Below, piece after piece: positions 47,701-59,089 of a stretch of DNA of 64,000 nucleotides (positions are counted from its first letter, which is position 1; each line of letters begins with the position of its first letter). Below the pieces are notes generated by a model, which saw only the letters and a list, made by a program, of their open reading frames with translations, made no database searches and was not told the DNA's origin. A program made the position numbers and the translations under genes. Origin of the DNA: Lota lota. Its lineage: Eukaryota > Chordata > Actinopteri > Gadiformes > Lotidae. The DNA lies in the NCBI GenBank assembly GCA_026745465.1, contig JACYXH010000343.1, positions 1,262,501 to 1,326,500 on the forward strand, read 5' to 3'.

Positions 47701-48392
47701 TGTGAGTGCCATTTAAAGACCTCCTCATCCTCATTGTACATATTGACGTCCTCCGGTAGATGCAGCTCAACCCTCTGATTCAATGTCCTCGGCTTTTTCC
47801 CATCACTGGGAATATAAACACACCGATGGTCACAACGAGGTTTGTCAAATCCTCTGGAGGTATTGGGTATCCTAACGAGCACCCCCCATAGCGCCAACGA
47901 TACAATACGCGCTGCCAACCCGGGGCAGGGTGGGCCGGTGCCAAATATAGCACCCCCACCACAATTAGCATAAGTGCCACTAAACTGCTCCCTGGGTTTT
48001 GCTTCTTTTATTAGGGGGAATTAAACACATTTAGGGCAGTAAACGCCGAGCGCATGAGCCTGAGTGTTCAAGTGTGCAGCATCTGTAGGGAAAACACTAC
48101 CGGGTGTCACAGGGTGCTTGTATGTGTGCTGCGACCATCGTTGCACCGCAGCAATAACTTGTGTCGCTCGGTTGCCCCCACCTCACGGGGTGACTCATTG
48201 AGTTACGAGAACGCAAAGTATTTTTAGGCAAAAAGTGGGGCTCTTATGCCGCCGTATTTGCATTAAATTGGACTAGACAGGTGCTTGTGCGAAGTGAGGA
48301 AGCCCAGAGACACAGTTCATGTGCTAATTTGTTCTGAGTCTGTAATGGTGGCTGTCTAGCCTGTAGAGCTGTGTTTTTCACTGCGTACCACA

Positions 48393-50946
48393 GGTGGGCA
48401 CTAACGCTGGTGGGTACTATGGTGGGTACTAACGCTGGTGGGTACTAACACTGGTGGGTACTATGGTGGGCACTAACGCTGGTGGGTACTATGGTGGGCA
48501 CTAACACTGGTGGGCACTAACGCTGGTGGGCACTATGGTGGGTACTAACGCTGGTGGGTACTAACGCTGGTGGGCACTATGGTGGGCACTATGGTGGGCA
48601 CTAACGCTGGTGGGTACTAACGCTGGTGGGCACTAACACTGGTGGGCACTAACGCTGGTGGGCACTAACGCTGGTGGGCACTAACGCTGGTGGGTACTAA
48701 CACTGGTGGGCACTAACGCTGGTGGGTACTAACGCTGGTGGGCACTAACACTGGTGGGCACTAACGCTGGTGGGTACTAACGCTGGTGGGCACTAACGCT
48801 GGTGGGCACTAACGCTGGTGGGTACTAACGCTGGTGGGCACTAACGCTGGTGGGCACTAACGCTGGTGGGTACTAACGCTGGTGGGCACTAACCCTGGTG
48901 GGCACTAACGCTGGTGGGCACTAACGCTGGTGGGCACTAACGCTGGTGGGTACTAACGCTGGTGGGCACTAACGCTGGTGGGTACTAACGCTGGTGGGCA
49001 CTAACGCTGGTGGGTACTAACGCTGGTGGGTACTAACGCTGGTGGGCACTAACGCTGGTGGGCACTAACGCTGGTGGGTACTAACGCTGGTGGGCACTAA
49101 CGCTGGTGGGTACTAACGCTGGTGGGCACTAACCCTGGTGGGCACTAACGCTGGTGGGTACTAACGCTGGTGGGCACTAACGCTGGTGGGCACTAACCCT
49201 GGTGGGCACTAACGCTGGTGGGCACTAACGCTGGTGGGTACTAACGCTGGTGGGCACTAACGCTGGTGGGCACTAACACTGGTGGGCGCTAACGCTGGTG
49301 GGCACTAACCCTGGTGGGCACTAACACTGGTGGGCACTAACGCTGGTGGGCACTAACGCTGGTGGGCACTAACACTGGTGGGCACTAACGCTGGTGGGCA
49401 CTAACACTGGTGGGCGCTAACGCTGGTGGGCACTAACCCTGGTGGGCACTAACACTGGTGGGCACTAACGCTGGTGGGTACTAACGCTGGTGGGCACTAA
49501 CGCTGGTGGGCACTAACGCTGGTGGGCACTATGGTGGGTACTATGCTGGGCACTAACGCTGGTGGGCACTAACACTGGTGGGCACTAACGCTGGTGGGCA
49601 CTAACGCTGGTGGGTACTAACGCTGGTGGGCACTAACGCTGGTGGGCACTAACACTGGTGGGCACTAACCCTGGTGGGCACTAACACTGGTGGGCACTAA
49701 CACTGGTGGGCACTAACGCTGGTGGGCACTAACGCTGGTGGGCACTAACGCTGGTGGGCACTAACCCTGGTGGGCACTAACGCTGGTGGGCACTAACGCT
49801 GGTGGGCACTAACGCTGGTGGGCACTAACGCTGGTGGGCACTAACCCTGGTGGGCACTAACGCTGCTGGGCACTAACGCTGGTGGGCACTAACGCTGGTG
49901 GGCACTAACACTGGTGGGCACTAACGCTGGTGGGCACTAACGCTGGTGGGTACTATGCTGGGCACTAACGCTGGTGGGCACTAACGCTGGTGGGCACTAA
50001 CGCTGGTGGGTACTAACACTGGTGGGCACTAACGCTGGTGGGCACTAACGCTGGTGGGCACTAACACTGGTGGGCACTAACGCTGGTGGGCACTAACGCT
50101 GGTGGGCACTAACACTGGTGGGCACTAACGCTGGTGGGCACTAACGCTGGTGGGTACTAACGCTGGTGGGCACTAACACTGGTGGGCACTAACGCTGGTG
50201 GGCACTAACACTGGTGGGCACTAACACTGGTGGGTACTAACCCTGGTGGGCACTAACACTGGTGGGCACTAACGCTGGTGGGTACTAACACTGGTGGGCA
50301 CTAACGCTGGTGGGTACTAACACTGGTGGGCACTAACGCTGGTGGGCACTAACGCTGGTGGGCACTAACACTGGTGGGCACTAACGCTGGTGGGCACTAA
50401 CGCTGGTGGGCACTAACACTGGTGGGCACTAACGCTGGTGGGCACTAACGCTGGTGGGTACTAACGCTGGTGGGCACTAACACTGGTGGGCACTAACGCT
50501 GGTGGGCACTAACGCTGGTGGGCACTAACGCTGGTGGGTACTAACCCTGGTGGGCACTAACACTGGTGGGCACTAACGCTGGTGGGCACTAACACTGGTG
50601 GGCACTAACACTGGTGGGCACTAACGCTGGTGGGTACTAACGCTGGTGGGTACTAACCCTGGTGGGCACTAACACTGGTGGGCACTAACGCTGGTGGGCA
50701 CTAACACTGGTGGGCACTAACGCTGGTGGGCACTAACGCTGGTGGGCACTAACACTGGTGGGCACTAACACTGGTGGGCACTAACGCTGGTGGGTACTAA
50801 CGCTGGTGGGCACTAACACTGGTGGGCACTAACCCTGCTGGGCACTAACGCTGGTGGGCACTATGGTGGGCACTATGGTGGGTACTATGGTGGGCACTAA
50901 CGCTGGTGGGCACTAACACTGGTGGGCACTAACGCTGGTGGGCACT
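48393..50946 (+). repeat. 16-bp minisatellite, about 160 copies
   Basis: About 2.55 kb of GGTGGGCACTAACGCT. Variants are GGTGGGTACT and AACACT/AACCCT, plus shorter ATGGTGGGCACT units clustered near both edges. It begins directly after GCGTACCACA of the hAT-like left end. Confidence 0.98.
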
Positions 50947-51025
50947 GCAGGTAGTGCGTAGGATTTTATTCTTGAAATAGACACATTTACAATAATTGAA
51001 AAAAAACTGATCTCTAATAAATATA

Positions 51026-51099
51026 CTGCTCAAAAAAATAAAGGGAACACTTGGAGTTACATTGTGTTGTTTAAGTGTTCCCTTTATTTTTTTGAGCAG
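51026..51099. mobile_element. 74-bp miniature Tc1-like element
   Basis: Begins CTGCTCAAAAAAATAAAGGG and ends in the inverse, CCCTTTATTTTTTTGAGCAG, with 27-bp arms, a 20-bp centre (GGAGTTACATTGTGTTGTTT) and TA on both sides (51024-51025, 51100-51101). These termini are those of a widespread vertebrate Tc1-like transposon; here almost all the interior is lost. Confidence 0.85.
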
Positions 51100-51418
51100 T
51101 ATACATTATAAATATTATTCAGTAAATACAGGTTGTTATTATTTCAAAATTAGTATCGCTTTTTGCATTCCATCATATGTTTTCCATTGTTGTGTTTTCT
51201 AATGAGGTTTTGTGTTCATTTTTGGTTGCTAACTAGACACACTGGGAGTATAACCAACATTGCTGACTTTTCCCGCTGGCAATGGCCTTGTTGCAGTAAA
51301 GATTCTGTATAAATCAGGCGCTGCCTTTGTATTTATTATGTATCACATTTTTAATGAGGTGGTCCGTGAAAGGTCTTGATGACAGTTTAGTGGTACGCCT
51401 ACAGGTTGGGAAGCACTG

Positions 51419-51590
51419 CTCTAGAGGTTAGGGTTTCGGACTCCCAGCTCTGAAAGGTTCTGGGCTCAGAACCTTTTGTCCTGTAAGCGCCCTTGAGCAA
51501 GACGTCTAACCTCTACCCTCTCATTAACCACATGTTAAATCCCCCGGAATTCACTTTGGATCAAAGCATCTGCTAAAATGCCGTACACAT
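51419..51590 (+). mobile_element. tRNA-derived SINE copy
   Basis: GAGGTTAGGGTTTCGGACTC head, GGTTCTGGGCTCAGAACC (B-box-like), GCCCTTGAGCAAGACGTCTA, then the tail TTTGGATCAAAGCATCTGCT. Its 5' head seems interrupted by the hAT-like insertion. Confidence 0.7.
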
Positions 51591-52014
51591 AAAGTAATGA
51601 CATTTGATAATCCAGATAATGATCTGGATGGTACAATCATTTCAGTAGTGGTGTCAAACTATAGTGTAATATTGAATACAGAGTTGATTAATATGGCAAA
51701 TGTTTTACATTTGCGCGGGCTTTCACAAAATTGTATCACACATAGCCTTTGCACCGCAATATATTTCAGATCTGATTCTATTTCTCTATTTATTTGTGTT
51801 TCGCATTCGTATTGTTACATCATTGCACTGTGTTATGTCACCATGGCAATATTTAGTTTGTTCACGTTGCTACAAAACAAACAAACAAACAAAGGTTAAG
51901 ACAATGATTAGCTCCAACAAAACAAATTAGTTTCCTCTCTCCCTCACATACCCTCTGCTAGAAATCACTTCTGGATTTTGCTTGGATTCATTAGTTTATT
52001 TACCCAGGGGACGT

Positions 52015-52220
52015 GGAGTTGTGGGTTAGCACGCGGTCGGGGTTAGATTGCAGTGTGAGGAAGGATTTTTTTTACGATGCACACACACAGACAGAGGGCG
52101 AAAGAGAGAGAGAGAGAGAGAGAGAGACAGGGAGAGAGAGACATAGATGGAGATACAGATACAGAAAGGGAAATAAAGAGAGAGAGAGAGAGAGAGAGAG
52201 GGGAAGAGAGATGAAGAGAG
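52015..52220 (+). repeat. SINE-like head followed by (GA)n
   Basis: GTGGGTTAGCACGCGGTCGG and GGTTAGATTGC resemble a SINE head, followed by GAGA tracts at 52097-52135 and 52177-52201. Confidence 0.7.
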
Positions 52221-52481
52221 ACGCACACAAGCACACACTGAGGGAGGAGTTGTACAACATCAAATCAACATCCTGCGAGGTCCTCATCTTTTATTCCCTC
52301 TCTCACACGCTGAGTCTCTTTGGTGATTGGCGTCCGTCTAACTGTGTTCCCGCTCCCTGCGGTGCTGCTCCGGGAGACCTCTTTGTTCCTCCGTCTCTGC
52401 AGGAAAAACAAACTGTCTCCCGGGATCCTCAGCTCGCTCGGTGGGCATCCAGAGCACTCGCTACAAACCGCCGGTTCAACA

Positions 52482-53060
52482 GTGTGTGTGTGTGTGAGTG
52501 TGTGTGTGTGTGTGTGTACACTGTATATATTTATACAGTATGGAACACAGCAGGCTAACACATTATTGTGTTTCTCTTTCGCTCCGATTTTGTTTTCTAT
52601 TCTTCTTTCTCTATTTGTTCGGCTGTTTGTGTGCTTGTTCAGTTTCAATAATGTAACCATAGTCGGGGTTTGTGTGTGTGTTTGTGTGTGCGTGTATGTG
52701 TACCCATTAGAGTGAGTGTGTGTGTACACGTTAGAGCATTTGTGTGTGTGTGTGTACCAGTAAGAGTGTGTATGTGTGTGTGTGTACCAGTAAGAGTGTG
52801 TATGTGTGTTTGGTCCAGTAAGAGAGAGATTGTGTATGTATGTGTGTGTGTGTGGTCCAGTAAGAGAGAGAGTGTGTATGTGTGTGTGTGTGGTTCAGTA
52901 AGAGAGAGAGAGTGTGTATGTGTGTGCGTATGTGGCCCAGTAAGAGTGTGTGCGTGTGTGGTCCAGTAAGAGTGTGTGCGTGTGTGGTCCAGTAAGAGAG
53001 AGAGTGTGTATGTGTGTGTGAGAGTGTGTGGTCCAGTAGAGAGAGAGTGTGCGTGTGTTA
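52482..53060 (+). repeat. GT-rich array with CCAGTAAGAG units
   Basis: GT tracts alternating with GGTCCAGTAAGAGAGAGAG phrases, about 10 times between 52750 and 53045. Non-coding. Confidence 0.9.
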
Positions 53061-53698
53061 CATGGATGGTGCCTCAGCCGCTCCACTTAATTACTGCTGG
53101 GAGTCGATGGAGGAAGCATGCAGCTGCTCCTTCAAGACGCTCTTACACGTAGATACAAGGAGGCTCCTGGATTGACAATGAACTTCATTGCCAATGGGCT
53201 TCACTGCCAATGGGCTGTATATCTAATCATTTGTTTCTCTTCATTTCTATTTGATATTTATTTTTCATGTGTATTTCTTTTTATATCCAGCTTCATTTCT
53301 AACCCTTAAAATTTAAAGAGGCACTTTGACTGCCAACTGACTTTATGTAAAGGATTTTTTTTAATCTATGTTCATATGTAGTTTATTTGTATTTGAAAAA
53401 TATGCAAAAGGTGATAAGATGCACCCATAAAGTCATGATTGATAGTTCCTCATCAAATCAAAGTATCAGGAGGTTGTTACTTTCATTAATAAAGTGGATT
53501 TGTTTCGTTTTCCCCTTGTTTTTCTAACTAACAACACTGTTGATCATTTCAAATCTCCCCATTTCAAACCCTGTCTCCTCGAACAAAATACATCCTTGTC
53601 AAACGTTTCCTATTTTACATTCAGCAACTGTCTCTGTTGTCTGGGAATTGGCGCACACAAAAAGGAAAAGGACAACACGATGTCATGTAAAGAGAGGG

Positions 53699-54376
53699 GG
53701 ATGTGAAGATGGATGTGAATACAGAGATGTGAATACAGGAATGTGAAGATGGATGTGAAGACAGAGATGTGAAGATGAGGATGTGAAGACAGGGGGATGT
53801 GAAGACAGAGATGTAAAGACAGGGATGTGAAGACAGGGATGTGAAGACAGGGGGATGTGAAGACAGGGGGGATGTGAAGACAGGTGGATGTGAAGACAGG
53901 GGGATGTGAAGACAGAGATGTGAAGACAGAGATGTGAAGACAGGGATGTGAAGACAGGGATGTGAAGACAGGAATGTGAATATGGATGTGAAGACAGAGA
54001 TGTGAAGACAGAGATGTGAAGACAGGGATGTGAAGACAGAGATGTAAAGACAGGGATGTGAAGACAGGGGGATGTGAAGACAGAGATGTGAAGACAGAGA
54101 TGTAAAGACATGGATGTGAAGACAGGGGGATGTGAAGACAGGGATGTGAAGACGAGGATGTGAAGACGAGGATGTGAAGACGAGGATGTGAAGACAGGGA
54201 TGTGAAGACAGGGGGGATGTGAAGACAGGGATGTGAAGACAGGGATGTGAAGACAGGGGGATGTGAAGACAGGGGGATGTGAAGACGAGGATGTGAAGAC
54301 GAGGATGTGAAGACAGGGATGTGAAGACAGGGGGGGTGTGAAGACAGGGGGATGTGAAGACAGGGATGTGAAGACA
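53699..54376 (+). repeat. 15-bp minisatellite (GATGTGAAGACAGGG)
   Basis: About 45 units of GATGTGAAGACAGGG with length variants (GACAGGGGG, GACAGA, GACGAG). The long - strand frames (CLHIPVFTS-type repeats) follow from the period of three and are not genes. Confidence 0.97.
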
Positions 54377-54639
54377 AGGCCCGTCTTCGGAGGTTGAAGT
54401 GCAGCTCAAGCCGAATGTCTCTCACCCTCTTCTGCAGGAGTCACTCCCCTAGGAAGTGCAGGGGAGTGGGTGAAGGGGTGAGGGCTTAGGGGCGGAGCAA
54501 GGCCCTTGCAGAGAACATAAATAATTCAGCCTCCACATTAATTACAGCAGAGGCTTCAGTTCACTCGCCAGGATTCTGTTTTTTGTCCATTCATCCTCGT
54601 CATCTTAATTGTCTCTGTGCGCGTCCTCTCCCCTTTCCT

Positions 54640-54910
54640 TCTCTCTCTGCATCTAACTCCTGTCTCCTCTCGCTCTCCTTCTCCTCTCGCTCTTCTTCTC
54701 CTCCTCTCCTTCTCCTCTCGCTCTCCTTCTCCTCTCACTCTCCTTCTCCTCCTCTCCTTCTCCTCTCGCTCTCCTTCTCCTCTCGCTCTCCTTCTCCTCC
54801 TCTCCATTTCTCTCCATTTCTCTTCATTTCTCTCTTCATTTGATTCCATCTCTCTTATTCTCATCTCCATCTCTCTATCTCTCTGCATCTTTCTATCCAT
54901 CTCTCCCTCC
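54640..54910 (+). repeat. Pyrimidine-rich TCTCCTCTCGCTCTCC array
   Basis: CTCGCTCTCCTTCTCCTCT units repeated for about 160 bp and then drifting CT-rich sequence. Confidence 0.9.
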
Positions 54911-55295
54911 TTTTTATTTTCATAAAGCCTTGCCAGTCATAATATATTAAGACTCAAGCAGCAGTGTGTTCAAAGGTCTATTTGTTATTCCATTTATTAT
55001 CGAATGTCACATGCAAAGAAATGTATGTGACATTATTATTATTGGAGTAGTAGTAGTAGTATTATATTATACTAAATAAATGCTAGCTGTCATTTAAAAA
55101 ATACTCAATTTCACGTGTATACAAATTGAGGTATTGATGAACACCAAAATATATAGGTAACATTATGAAATATGAAATATATGCCTACCATGTCCGTATC
55201 AACATAAGGTTTTCGTCTTTCCATCAGATATAGTTATGAATACTTTGTGTTGATACATAGATTGGCATATGTTTCAATTTGTTATGCTTTCTGAG

Positions 55296-55580
55296 TGTAT
55301 GTATATACATACATGCATACATGCATACACGCAGACACACACACATACACACATACATACACACACACACACATACGTACACACATACACACACACATCC
55401 GAATCAGAATCAGAGTCGCTTTTATTACATCTTAACGTACAAGGCTTGGATCCTCGGCAGTCACATCGCAGCATCAATACAAGATCAATAACAAAATATG
55501 TAATAATAAATAATACATGCATACATACATACGTATGTACGTACATGCACGCACACACGCACACATCCATCCATCCATAC
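55296..55580 (+). repeat. CA-rich repeat around a dispersed-repeat tail
   Basis: CA/CATA tracts flank GAATCAGAATCAGAGTCGCT then TTTATTACATC, a phrase of the sort found at ends of dispersed fish repeats. It ends about 90 bp before exon F. Confidence 0.6.
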
Positions 55581-55669
55581 AGGACATAACTACTCAGAGA
55601 ACTTGTTCATGCGTGACGCTTTAAAGAGGACGGCTCTGTTTCCTGTTTCCTGCCGTCTGTGTGCTCCAG

Positions 55670-55820
55670 GGCCGAGGCGCTGCTGTCCACCTACTTCGAG
55701 ACGGTGGACGACCTGCTGGCGTCCTTCGGCCCGGTGCGCGACTGCTCCAAGGACAACGGCGGCTGCAAGAAGAACTTCAAGTGTGTGTCCGACCGGAGGC
55801 TGGAGTCGTCCGGCTGCATG
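55670..55820 (+). CDS. astn2: astn2 exon F (second EGF-like module begins)
   Basis: Coding exon of 151 bp, acceptor GTCTGTGTGCTCCAG and donor CATG|GTGAGA, ending in phase 0. It reads [20 protein letters not shown] then [18 protein letters not shown] and [46 protein letters not shown] is the astrotactin-2 pattern, and the NGGC plus cysteine spacing marks an EGF-like domain. The next family residues (CPEEL-PM-DGSGC) must come from a downstream exon that I did not find before 64000. The donor is the first unit of a 17-bp minisatellite, so about 15 near-copies of the splice site follow it. Codons are GC-rich compared with the AT-rich intron. Confidence 0.95.
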
Positions 55821-56086
55821 GTGAGAGCGTGTTGGGAGTGAGAGCGTGTTGGGAGTGAGAGCGTGTTGGGAGTGAGAGCGTGTTGGGAGTGAGAGCGTGT
55901 TGGGAGTGAGAGCGTGTTGGGAGTGAGAGCGTGTTGGGAGTGAGAGCGTGTTGGGAGTGAGAGCGTGTTGGGAGTGAGAGTGTGTTGGGAGTGAGAGCGT
56001 GTTGGGAGTGAGAGCGTGTTGGGAGTGAGAGCGTGTTGGGAGTGAGAGCGTGTTGGGAGTGAGAGCGTGTTGGGAGTGAGAGCGTG
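55821..56086 (+). repeat. 17-bp minisatellite starting at exon F donor
   Basis: Fifteen full units of GTGAGAGCGTGTTGGGA plus a partial one, beginning at the first base of the intron. Each unit restarts with GTGAGAG. The native site reads CATG|GTGAGA, the others GGGA|GTGAGA. One unit has GTGAGAGTG. Confidence 0.97.
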
Positions 56087-56089
56087 AGG

Positions 56090-56920
56090 CAGCTTTACAA
56101 GTGGAGGCTAATGGGATCCATCCATGCCAGACATTTGACAGGTGGGGGGTTTGGAGGCGGGTCCTCACTCGTAAACCAATTAAATTGATGAGCCAGCTCG
56201 ATTGCTGCGTGATGGATCACTGGATCATTAGGGGGGGGGCTGGTGCTGTAATCTCACTGGCCTTTGGCTGGTTGTCGCGGCCAATCAAAGACACACATTA
56301 GTTATACTGCAGTTTCCTGGCTTCTCCTTTCTGCCCTTGTGGATGTTAAGGTTAGTGAGGTTCTCACACCAACTTAAATCTGTGCTGTACAAATGGGTTT
56401 TTGACCAGAGGCACATTTTTTCTTCAAAAAGGATGTTATATTTATACACATGTATTCTTTGCCCATTTGCTCTCACTCAACCCTCCATCATTTCCAAAAG
56501 TAAAAAAAAATCCAAAAGGTAGTACAGAATTGTTACATGTCTAATATAGATATGTTTTGTTGTATTATGTGTTATTTAAAATAAATGAATAAATACATAC
56601 ACTAACATAACATCCATCTAATCAAGAGAACATTTGTCGTGCATGTAAAGTGACAAAGAAACGACGTGGTTTTTTCCCCAATCACCTTTAATCAATGACT
56701 CTGTTATTCAACACCTCTCAGAGCGAATCCCACTGGTTTGATTTCATAACGTGTTACCATGACAACTGGCTGGATTCGTAACCTGAGTCGCCCTCGACCG
56801 TCCATCAGACGCACTAAATGCTTGTTGTTGTTGTGTGTGTTCAGTTGGTAGGCCTCTTCAAACCCACTGGGGAATGGAAAACAGAGGCATCTCACTCTCT
56901 TCAGAATATACCTTAAATAA
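56090..56920 (+). other. Intron after exon F, unique part
   Basis: Nothing recognised. The next astn2 exon is not here. Confidence 0.5.
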
Positions 56921-56929
56921 CCAATCAAG

Positions 56930-57090
56930 CATTTTAGTAGGTGCAGTTATCCAAGGCGACTCACAGGTGAAGCCAGACGCATGCCACTGAGGAACAGGCA
57001 GGGAGATAGGAGGCATAGGTACACCGCAGACATTGGGGATCAAACCCAGAACCTTTTAGGTCAACCACCCTAGCCACTGCACAATGCTAC
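56930..57090 (-). mobile_element. tRNA-derived SINE (minus)
   Basis: GTGCAGTTATCCAAGGCGAC, GGTACACCGCAGACATTGGG, GGATCAAACCCAGAACC and CACCCTAGCCACTGCACAAT. On the - strand this is a tRNA-like head with B-box; the ATCCAAGGCGACTCACA part is the shared teleost SINE module. Confidence 0.7.
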
Positions 57091-57099
57091 TGATAGTAT

Positions 57100-58880
57100 A
57101 GAGAAAGAAGAAAGAAAGAAATACTTAATATCAGGTCAAAGGTCAGATGCAAATTGAGGCTTGCCTTTGCACATGAATAAAAAGCTTCCTTTAGTTTAAT
57201 ATCCATGGGACTTTTATATCAATAGCAGTACAAAATGTATACCATACAATAGGCTTCGCCTATAGTGAGGGTTTCCAGTATATCTCAGCGGTTCTATCAG
57301 GACCTATGAAGGGTGCTGTAAGAGGATAAGAGCTCTGATAAAATGATCTGCTTTAGACAGGGTTTTTTATGTTGGATAAGTAATCCTTTTAAGTGTCTGG
57401 GCCTTTACACCCTGAGCTCTTATTTCCATGGGAAGCTTAAGCTACTTGCAGGTTGATGCGTATGCCTTGTATGTACTTTTTTTCAGGAGATACTGCAGAT
57501 GAGATTCGATTAAATGAGTTGGCGATTATGTAAAGACTTAGCCACTTTTCTGCTAAATAGCTACTTGTCAGGGCTGGTCAAGACTGCTGAGGTACATCAA
57601 ATCACTATTTTTTTATTTTTTTATTTCCAGTACCAGGACCACAGATTTATGTCTATTTTTAAGACATTAATCAATGTCACAATTTCAAAATTAGCAAAAT
57701 ATATATATATATATATTTAATGAGAAGTAAAGTAAAAATATCATTATACAAATGATTGACACATGATGGATTGATGATTACAACTGAATCAATGTATGTT
57801 TATAAATTTTATAAAAAACAATATTTATACTGTACATAGATAGCATATAAACCAAATAGATGAATCACGGCACTGCAGATTACAATTACTACTAAGCCTT
57901 GTCCATAAATTGTAAATCAATTCAAAGCATGCCCTTTTGGTCACTGAAAACCTGACAATAATATTGATGTGAGAAGAAAAACTCAATTTGTTTAAAGGTT
58001 AACTATGGCTCAGACTGGGAGCTATTTTCTCTTCTGCACAGTTTAAAAAGTAATTTCACTTCCGAAGAACCGGGCGTTTATAATCAACCACTGGTGTCAT
58101 TAAAGTCACGATGCAAATGAACTGAATATCTATGCATACCAATTATCCATACCCTACTACCACAACTCATCTGCTCATAACCACAACTACTATTACTACT
58201 ATGAAAAACTGTGGACACGTGTTCATCTTTAAGAAATGTCCTTTAAATCCTTGTAACCCTTGTAAATAGTTAAATGTGAATTGTTCCTTATTTATATTCA
58301 GTAAGCTTGGCCCAGGCATAGCAAGATGGTGGAATCTACAATCACATGGAGAGCCATGTGTTGTGTTAGTGTCAAACAAAAACATTGCTTTTACAAGATA
58401 GAAAGCTATCCTGGGAAGGATTCAAGCCAAAGTTGTGTTAGTTTCTTTCCAACAGGTTGGCAGAACTGAGACTCATTTTCTCGAGAACAACATGTCTGCC
58501 AGCATCAAAAACAATAAACTTAGAAAAACCTGCGAGCATGCATGTGCCATCAGGGGAATTTGGACAACTCCCAATAGTCTTACTTTGGGAAAATGTGGGA
58601 TTGCTCCAGACAGTCTGTTAACTTACTTGGGGACTGATTTGGCCTGAAATCAGCGCTGGCACCATTCATAGGACTAGTGCTCAACACTCAGACCCGTGGA
58701 CCTGCTGTTTAGTAAAGCTACTTGCGTTTGGGTTTCCACCCCTGCAGCCGATGCATTGAGTTCACCAGAGGTAGCGAGCAGACCACTTGAAGTGAGTATA
58801 CAAAAGAAGATGGCAGTATTTTTATCTTTATCTTCACTAAAAATGTCCCAGAACTAAACAGTTCTGGGAGGTACTAGTAC
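57100..58880 (+). other. Intron, unique AT-rich part
   Basis: About 1.8 kb with only a short (TA)n at 57701-57717. No gene recognised. Confidence 0.5.
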
Positions 58881-58889
58881 TTTTGCAAG

Positions 58890-59082
58890 AGTGTCATGGC
58901 TTGGATGTTTTGCTCCCAACCAAAAGGCACTGGGTTTGATTCCCCCGCGGCGCTTGCCTACATCCTTTGAGCAAGATACCTATAGCCCCCCACACCCCCC
59001 AGGAACTGCTCGCCAAAAGAATGTCTCTGAGCTGAATTCCCTGTAATACCCTTTGGAAAAGCTTCTGCCAAATGACTACCTT
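58890..59082 (+). mobile_element. tRNA-derived SINE copy
   Basis: GTGTCATGGCTTGGATGTTT, GCTCCCAACCAAAAGGCACT, B-box GGGTTTGATTCCCC, CCTTTGAGCAAGATACC and the tail GAAAAGCTTCTGCCAAATGA. Full-length order, same family as 31895-32090. Confidence 0.75.
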
Positions 59083-59089
59083 AGTAGCG

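Larger units (their letters stand above)
48369..51418. mobile_element. hAT-like element hosting a 2.55-kb array
   Basis: The left end CTGTGTTTTTCACTGCGTAC (then CAC) and the right end GTGGTACGCC...GGGAAGCACTG form imperfect inverted termini; on the inverse the right end reads CAGTGCTTCCCAACC. The flanks CTGTAGAG (48361-48368) and CTCTAGAG (51419-51426) match at 7 of 8 bases and fit the hAT 8-bp target pattern nTnnnnAn. No transposase frame is visible. It encloses the 16-bp array and a miniature Tc1-like element, and appears to sit in a SINE head. Confidence 0.6.

Noticed and set aside
53610..54425. Minus-strand frame of 271 codons (CLHIPVFTS repeats)
   Set aside because: Product of the 15-bp minisatellite; neighbouring frames are open too.
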